Assembly (NCBI GenBank): GCA_002315285.1
Contig: DCGR01000072.1
Location: 1-11,468 of the forward strand
Direction of reading: 5' to 3'
DNA length: 11,468 nucleotides
Source: Bacteroides sp. UBA1773
Lineage (GTDB): Bacteria; Bacteroidota; Bacteroidia; Bacteroidales; Bacteroidaceae
The position numbers and the translations under genes are program-made. Below the pieces are notes generated by a model. That model was not told where the DNA came from. It saw only the letters and a list, made by a program, of their open reading frames with translations, and did no database searches. Positions 7,142-11,468 of the stretch are shown here, one piece after another (the stretch's first letter is position 1; each line of letters starts with the position of its first letter).

Positions 7142-8524
7142 CTAATTCAGCAACAAGGTGGAAGGACGCAAGGAACTCAATTTTGAAACAGAAGCCACAG
7201 GTTGGCTCATCGTATCTACTGGGGCTTCTGCTGCGATAATGCGTAAAGCATTGCTGAGCAAGAGTTCATCAGGATCGCCCAAGGGCTTCCAATTCTCGAC
7301 AGATTCTATCTCTTTCACTTGATAGTCAGGAGCAAAGCCTTTCACATAATCCGCACTTCCCTCAGCATTGGTTATGTATGCCACAACAGGCCATAGTTCA
7401 AAGGAAAACTGTTCATCTCTATATTTTTGCATGGCAACGGGTTTACCTTCCGTGGTATCACCTATTATTATTATTTTGTCTCTACCCAAATACGGAATCA
7501 GGCTGTTGATGACCGCCTCACTTGCCGAAGCCGTATAATTGGATGTAAGGACAAATAGCCGGTGCAAATTCAGATTGGCAACTTTCATTGACTCAAGCAA
7601 GGTCAAATTGACCTCTGCTGGAATATGTATATCATTATAGTGAATATCGACGAAAGACTTTCCTATGGCTGATTCGGGAGCAAGCAAGCTGGACAACACC
7701 TGAGCAGCCGACATCTGACCTCCTGTATTGTAACGCAAATCCAACACAAATTCATCCACTGGCTCAGCCTTCATATCAGCAAACAACTGTGTCAGTTGCT
7801 TATTGTACGCCTGTTCGTCGGTTTCTGTACCGTCAACAAACTGTGTGTAATGCAAATAACCAATTTTCTTCCCCTTATATGCAATGACAGAATGTGTCTG
7901 AATGGGATTATCCTCGACTTCTTCTGAAGCACCCATAGCAACGTCACGCGCATTCTTCCATACCAAAGCACTATCGCCTTGTATCAGATCCTCTATCGTC
8001 AGTGAGCAGGCACCACCGCTAATCAATGCCGCATAATTATTCTGAGTCACCCGGGTGCCATTGACATGACTAATCCAATTTCCTCGTTGCAAGCCACACG
8101 CTGCAGCCGGACTGTTTGGCAACACGTATAGCACACGTGCAAAAACATGTGTTGTACTCCCTGTTGGGTCTTGATACAATAAAAATTCCATGCCATAACT
8201 GTCGTCCGTAGTCACGACAAGCGTACGACTTCCACTGTCCTCATTCTCAGTGTCTGTGTCGGCACTGAAATAAGAGTAATTATCGCCTTTCCCATCCAGT
8301 GCATCCTTATAGCGCAAGCCATAAAAGAAACTTTCGGCATCTTTGCTGAACATGTCATCCGTTCCAACCTTCTCAACCTTGTCGTACCACAAATACTCAG
8401 TAGTCATAATCTCCTGTATGTACATACGGTCAGCAATGATCGCATAGTATTCACCTGAACGATCCACACCGCAGGATAACAGCAGGATGGCCATCAATAT
8501 CGATATTGGGAATAATCTTTTCAT
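7142..8524 (-). CDS. S41 (C-terminal processing) family peptidase, lipoprotein
   Basis: A 460-residue lipoprotein peptidase. The N-terminus is a lipoprotein signal with the lipobox LLSC (Cys18), which fixes the start at 8524. A helical N-domain (about 25-75) is followed by a PDZ-like domain (about 105-185, with LPNSPAAACGLQRGNWI at 134-150) and the S41 catalytic domain (about 220-400). The catalytic pair is probably S333 in TASASEA and K361 in TTEGKPVAMQ; spacing between them is about three residues longer than in E. coli Prc. LDLRYNTGGQ at 261-270 is the usual conserved strand-loop. It would cleave proteins in the periplasm or at the outer membrane; its substrate is unknown. It is the first gene of the tight six-gene run and ends 8 nt before the mannose synthase gene. 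A TAAGTTTG element lies only 4 nt upstream of its ATG. Confidence 0.92.
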   Translation of the reverse strand: MKRLFPISILMAILLLSCGVDRSGEYYAIIADRMYIQEIMTTEYLWYDKVEKVGTDDMFSKDAESFFYGLRYKDALDGKGDNYSYFSADTDTENEDSGSRTLVVTTDDSYGMEFLLYQDPTGSTTHVFARVLYVLPNSPAAACGLQRGNWISHVNGTRVTQNNYAALISGGACSLTIEDLIQGDSALVWKNARDVAMGASEEVEDNPIQTHSVIAYKGKKIGYLHYTQFVDGTETDEQAYNKQLTQLFADMKAEPVDEFVLDLRYNTGGQMSAAQVLSSLLAPESAIGKSFVDIHYNDIHIPAEVNLTLLESMKVANLNLHRLFVLTSNYTASASEAVINSLIPYLGRDKIIIIGDTTEGKPVAMQKYRDEQFSFELWPVVAYITNAEGSADYVKGFAPDYQVKEIESVENWKPLGDPDELLLSNALRIIAAEAPVDTMSQPVASVSKLSSLRPSTLLLN

Positions 8525-8528
8525 GCAG

Positions 8529-8536
8529 CAAACTTA
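8529..8536 (-). promoter_or_regulatory. Possible -7 promoter box (TAAGTTTG) for the S41-led operon
   Basis: On the minus strand TAAGTTTG matches the Bacteroidetes TAnnTTTG -7 element exactly and ends 4 nt before the peptidase ATG. I see no TTTG at the expected -33 position, about 20 bp upstream. If used, transcription would begin at about the start codon, giving a leaderless message. A chance match in AT-rich DNA is possible. Confidence 0.35.
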
Positions 8537-8595
8537 CACATTATTTTCCTATTTCTCGACTTTTTTGTGTTTTTTTAAAGAACACCATACAATGC

Positions 8596-8630
8596 GCACG
8601 GAGTAAACTCCCACTCGATTTACTCCGTGC
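8596..8630. repeat. Perfect 12-bp inverted repeat between MFS and S41 genes
   Basis: GCACGGAGTAAA (8596-8607) and TTTACTCCGTGC (8619-8630) are exact reverse complements around an 11-nt spacer. On the minus strand the element starts 67 nt after the MFS stop codon and ends 71 nt before the S41 start codon. It may terminate MFS transcription, but no continuous T-run follows: the next minus-strand bases are GCATTGTATGGTGTTCTTT. An operator for a dimeric regulator is the alternative. Confidence 0.6.
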
Positions 8631-8697
8631 AACATGGGAAGTAATGGGAAACCATCCTTACGCAGGACGAAATCCACACTACAAGATCAATAGAAGC

Positions 8698-10116
8698 TTA
8701 CTTGGCCTTGATATTGGGTTCCTCTACACCAAAACCCTCCTTCTTGTCGATCACTTTTAAATAGATTGAGAACAACAATGCCAACACGCCAAAACTTGCG
8801 AATACCAACAATGGAATTGTATAATCGTAAGGGATGAAAGTGGCTTGTGCCTCCTTGGCCGCCATCACAGCTGGATTATCGGCATTACAGATTGTGAGCA
8901 GTTCGCCAATAAACACAGGAACAAAACATAAGCCAAAATTCTGTACCCAAAAAATAAGACAGTATGCACTTCCCAACACCTTTTCATCGATAATTTTGGG
9001 AACACTGGGCCACAAAGCCGCAGGCACAAGAGCGAAACTGATACCCAACAATACAATGGTCGCATAAGCCAATAGTGGACTATGCGTCATCGGAAGAACA
9101 AACGCAAAAATAAGATGACACGCAATGAGCAATAATGATCCCCACATCAGCATCGTAGCTCCTTTACCCTTATGGTCGAGAAACGACCCCAAAAAAGGTG
9201 TGATGATGCCAGCTCCTACAGGGAACCAACGGAAAATGTTAGAAGCCGCTTCCGGACTGATGCCATTAAGATTACATTGAAGCATGTTGGCACCATAACG
9301 CTGGAACGGGAAAATTGCCGAGTAATAAAGCACACAAAGAAGGGCCACTACCCAGAACACCTTGCTCGAAAGAATCTTTGTGACATCAGAGAACTTGAAT
9401 TCCTCTTCTCCAGAATTATCCTGAGCATCTGCGCCCAACTGCGCGTCAAAGCGCTTGTCGATGAATGTGAAAATGGTAAAGGTAATCAAGCCAATAAGCA
9501 ATAACACCGTGCAAAATGCAACTGGAGTGACTACACTGCCAAACTTGGCAGCAATCAACGGGGAGATGGAAAAAATGGTGAACACGCCAATGCGTGCGAT
9601 TGCCATCTCCAATCCCATCGCCAATGCCATTTCCTTACCCTTGAACCACTTTGCAATGGCCTTGCTTACTGTCGTGCCTGCCATTTCACAACCACATCCA
9701 AAAATCATGAAGCCAAATGCCGCCATCTTGGCACTGGCTGGCATATCGACCCACCACGTACCAAGCCATGATGCCAACTCTGTGGTCTGGAACCAGTCAG
9801 TGATGCCGACATACTTGATGCATGCACCCACAAACATCATCGATGCTGACAATTCTCCGGTGAAACGCACTCCAGTCTTGTCTAAGATGAAACCTGCCAC
9901 AATCAAGAAGCCACAGACATTGAGGATGTATTCGCCAGCAGCATAAGTGCCAAATACAGAGGGAGTCCATCCGCGCTCAGCTTCAATCAAAGCCTGCAAC
10001 GGTGACATCACGTCAACAAACATATAGCCAAAGAACATCATCAAGGCTATCAAAACGAGCACAGTCCAGCGTATGGCTGGACTGTCGTTCAACTTTTTCT
10101 TTATGATATCTGTCAT
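8698..10116 (-). CDS. MFS transporter, MFSD1-like
   Basis: A 472-residue major facilitator with about 12 membrane helices in two halves, near 18-36, 56-78, 88-105, 131-150, 163-190, 199-218 and 253-270, 292-313, 321-341, 347-366, 381-406, 433-455, separated by an acidic cytoplasmic loop (219-252). Motif-A-like loops occur at GFILDKTGVRFT (75-86) and GSFLDHKGKGAT (310-321). The stretch 366-403, with ALWPSVPKI, LGSAY and VQNFGL, resembles the MFSD1 group, whose vertebrate member has been reported to carry dipeptides. From memory this similarity is stronger than to sugar or nitrate porters, but substrate assignment is inference. The gene follows the aldolase gene after a 90-nt gap with a strong stem-loop. 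I see no full promoter in that gap, so readthrough from the aldolase promoter is likely. Confidence 0.88.
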   Translation of the reverse strand: MTDIIKKKLNDSPAIRWTVLVLIALMMFFGYMFVDVMSPLQALIEAERGWTPSVFGTYAAGEYILNVCGFLIVAGFILDKTGVRFTGELSASMMFVGACIKYVGITDWFQTTELASWLGTWWVDMPASAKMAAFGFMIFGCGCEMAGTTVSKAIAKWFKGKEMALAMGLEMAIARIGVFTIFSISPLIAAKFGSVVTPVAFCTVLLLIGLITFTIFTFIDKRFDAQLGADAQDNSGEEEFKFSDVTKILSSKVFWVVALLCVLYYSAIFPFQRYGANMLQCNLNGISPEAASNIFRWFPVGAGIITPFLGSFLDHKGKGATMLMWGSLLLIACHLIFAFVLPMTHSPLLAYATIVLLGISFALVPAALWPSVPKIIDEKVLGSAYCLIFWVQNFGLCFVPVFIGELLTICNADNPAVMAAKEAQATFIPYDYTIPLLVFASFGVLALLFSIYLKVIDKKEGFGVEEPNIKAK

Positions 10117-10135
10117 AAAATGGTATTTAGATTAT

Positions 10136-10186
10136 CAAGTCTGAGGGATTTCCTCCTCCTCAGGAGAATGTATCACCTCAGACTTG
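10136..10186. repeat. Stem-loop in the aldolase-MFS gap with competing pairing
   Basis: CAAGTCTGAGG (10136-10146) and CCTCAGACTTG (10176-10186) are exact reverse complements (11 bp). Inside lies a smaller hairpin, CTCCT/AGGAG (10153-10157/10162-10166). CCTCAG is present twice, at 10176-10181 and in the inner segment at 10158-10163, so in the minus-strand RNA two alternative pairings compete. The stem ends 19 nt before the MFS start codon and is not followed by a T-run in that direction, so it acts as a leader or intercistronic structure and not as a standard terminator. Confidence 0.6.
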
Positions 10187-10206
10187 TGTTTTCCAAACGT
10201 TTTTCC

Positions 10207-11211
10207 TTATTGAGCTAACTTGTCGTTGGAGCCGAGCACGTTCAAGATCTTATGTTCATAAAGCTTCTTCATGCTATCACGAGCAGGACCAAGATACTTT
10301 CTCGGGTCGAATTCCGCTGGTTTCTCAGCAAACACCTTACGAACGGCTGCTGTCATGGCCAAACGAGAATCCGAGTCGATGTTGATTTTGCAAACAGCGC
10401 TCTTCGCAGCTTCGCGAAGTTGTTCTTCTGGAATACCAACAGCTGCCTTCAAGGCACCACCAAACTTATTGATGGTATCGACTTCATCCTGTGGAACAGA
10501 AGAGGAGCCGTGCAATACGATTGGGAATCCAGGAAGTTTCTTCTCTACCTCATGCAACACATCAAATGCCAATGGAGGAGGAACCAGTCGGCCAGTTTTC
10601 GGATCTACCGTGCATTGTTCTGGCTTGAACTTATAAGCACCATGAGAAGTACCTATCGAGATAGCCAAAGAATCACAACCTGTACGAGTGGCGAAATCGA
10701 TGACTTCCTCAGGTTTGGTGTAATGTGATTCCTCTGAGCTAACTTCATCTTCTACACCAGCCAGCACGCCTAACTCAGCCTCCACGGTCACATCATATTG
10801 ATGAGCGTATTCTACGACCTGCTTAGTCAAAGCGATGTTCTCTTCGTATGGAAGAGCTGAACCATCAATCATGACGGAAGAGAAGCCCATGTCAACACAG
10901 TTCTTGCAAAGTTCGAATGAATCACCGTGGTCAAGGTGAAGTACGATTTCAGGATGTGCACAACCCAACTCCTTTGCATACTCTACAGCACCTTGTGCCA
11001 TATAGCGAAGAATGGTAGCATTTGCATAATTACGAGCACCCTTTGAAACCTGCATGATGACAGGTGACTTTGTTTCCACTGCAGCCTGGACAATAGCCTG
11101 CATTTGTTCCATTGTGTTGAAGTTGAATGCTGGAATAGCATAACCGCCAGCTACTGCTTTTTTGAACATCTCGCGGGTGTTCACAAGCCCTAAATCTTTG
11201 TAGTTTACCAT
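10207..11211 (-). CDS. fba: Class II fructose-bisphosphate aldolase
   Basis: A 334-residue zinc-dependent aldolase that reversibly cleaves fructose 1,6-bisphosphate into glyceraldehyde 3-phosphate and dihydroxyacetone phosphate in glycolysis and gluconeogenesis, in the cytoplasm. Motifs: HLDHGDSFE at 92-100 (D94 catalytic, H95 a zinc ligand), VEAELG at 143-148, YTKPEE at 164-169, GTSHGAYK at 187-194 with zinc ligand H190, LHGSSSVP at 233-240 with zinc ligand H234, and NIDSD at 277-281 for phosphate binding. Length and motif spacing fit the fructose-bisphosphate aldolases of class II; a tagatose-bisphosphate role is less likely for a single housekeeping copy. The start at 11211 is the only good ATG. 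It has a near-consensus promoter about 50 nt upstream and no Shine-Dalgarno sequence. It is divergent from rpmE2. Confidence 0.95.
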   Translation of the reverse strand: MVNYKDLGLVNTREMFKKAVAGGYAIPAFNFNTMEQMQAIVQAAVETKSPVIMQVSKGARNYANATILRYMAQGAVEYAKELGCAHPEIVLHLDHGDSFELCKNCVDMGFSSVMIDGSALPYEENIALTKQVVEYAHQYDVTVEAELGVLAGVEDEVSSEESHYTKPEEVIDFATRTGCDSLAISIGTSHGAYKFKPEQCTVDPKTGRLVPPPLAFDVLHEVEKKLPGFPIVLHGSSSVPQDEVDTINKFGGALKAAVGIPEEQLREAAKSAVCKINIDSDSRLAMTAAVRKVFAEKPAEFDPRKYLGPARDSMKKLYEHKILNVLGSNDKLAQ

Positions 11212-11263
11212 TGTTATAAGTTTATAATTTACAATTTCAGCCTTAAGCTCATTTTAACGGCCA

Positions 11264-11295
11264 CAAAATTACTACAAAATATGTTTTTCTGCAAA
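11264..11295 (-). promoter_or_regulatory. Bacteroidetes-type promoter of fba
   Basis: On the minus strand TTTG at 11295-11292 (-33) is followed after 20 bp by TAATTTTG at 11271-11264 (-7), which fits the TTTG-N19-21-TAnnTTTG pattern exactly. The predicted transcription start is near 11260, giving a leader of about 49 nt. The -33 box sits inside a second TAATTTTG (11299-11292). Confidence 0.65.
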
Positions 11296-11320
11296 ATTAC
11301 GGAAGAAAAATTCCCTATTA

Positions 11321-11352
11321 TTTTTTTGATTTCAATATTTGTCGTATCTTTG
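11321..11352 (+). promoter_or_regulatory. Bacteroidetes-type promoter of rpmE2
   Basis: TATCTTTG at 11345-11352 matches the TAnnTTTG -7 element. At the ideal 20-bp distance the -33 position reads TTTT (11321-11324) within a T7 run; an exact TTTG lies at 11325-11328, at only 16 bp. The predicted start is near 11356, about 64 nt before the rpmE2 ATG. It lies back-to-back with the fba promoter, roughly 25-30 bp apart. Confidence 0.5.
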
Positions 11353-11419
11353 CAACCCGAAATAAACCATTACACAAGATTTACCAAATTGTATAAAGTA
11401 ACAACAAAATAGAATCGAT

Positions 11420-11468
11420 ATGAAAAAAGGTATTCATCCAAGCAACTATCGTCCTGTAGTATTCAAGG
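11420..11468 (+). CDS. rpmE2: 50S ribosomal protein L31 type B (5' end only)
   Basis: The window ends after 16 codons reading MKKGIHPSNYRPVVFK, which matches the conserved N-terminus of type B L31, a small protein of the large ribosomal subunit. Type B forms lack the zinc-binding cysteines of type A; the start seen here (KKGIHPxNYRPVVF) is characteristic of type B, although the region that would hold the cysteines is not in view. The sequence before the ATG is A-rich without a Shine-Dalgarno motif, as usual in Bacteroidetes. It is transcribed away from fba from its own promoter. Confidence 0.9.
   Translation, partial: MKKGIHPSNYRPVVFK

Noticed and set aside
10117..10206. Separate promoter for the MFS gene (AACGTTTG near the aldolase stop)
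   Set aside because: One mismatch in the -7 box and no -33 element; too weak to annotate.

Overview
The window looks like chromosomal DNA of a Bacteroidales bacterium, most likely of the Prevotella group. The grounds are the gene families (class I dihydroorotase next to a Dpm1-like glycosyltransferase, a lipoprotein S41 peptidase, type B ribosomal protein L31), the near absence of Shine-Dalgarno sequences, and matches to the Bacteroidetes promoter pattern TTTG-N19-21-TAnnTTTG. Genus assignment is inference. Nine of the ten genes are complete and lie on the minus strand; the tenth, rpmE2, runs off the right edge on the plus strand. I see no broken genes, tRNA, rRNA, insertion sequence or CRISPR array.

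Layout from right to left, in the direction of minus-strand transcription: a divergent promoter region (11212-11419) serves rpmE2 (+) and fructose-bisphosphate aldolase (-). Behind the aldolase comes a 12-TM MFS transporter whose C-terminal half resembles eukaryotic MFSD1. A 173-bp gap with a perfect 12-bp inverted repeat then leads into a tight six-gene run: S41 lipoprotein peptidase, polyprenyl-phosphate mannose synthase, dihydroorotase (pyrC), 1-acylglycerol-3-phosphate acyltransferase, a twin-arginine/lipobox aldo-keto reductase with ferredoxin-like C-terminus, and a membrane polyferredoxin. Gaps are 8, 12 and 19 nt, with two ATGA stop/start overlaps, so the six are probably one transcript. 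After a 121-nt gap follows a twin-arginine metallophosphoesterase. The last 545 bp at the left edge hold no gene I can support, but contain several inverted repeats.

The first half of the operon is housekeeping work (pyrimidine synthesis, phosphatidate synthesis, lipid-linked mannose, envelope proteolysis). The second half is the more unusual part: a NapH-NapG-like membrane fusion with about six 4Fe-4S motifs is translationally coupled to an aldo-keto reductase that carries an export signal and its own Fe-S cysteines. I infer a quinol-linked electron-transfer chain that feeds a reductase on the outer face of the inner membrane. Three genes in succession carry twin-arginine motifs. The inverted repeats in the longer gaps are not followed by clear T-runs, so their role (termination, processing or regulation) is open.
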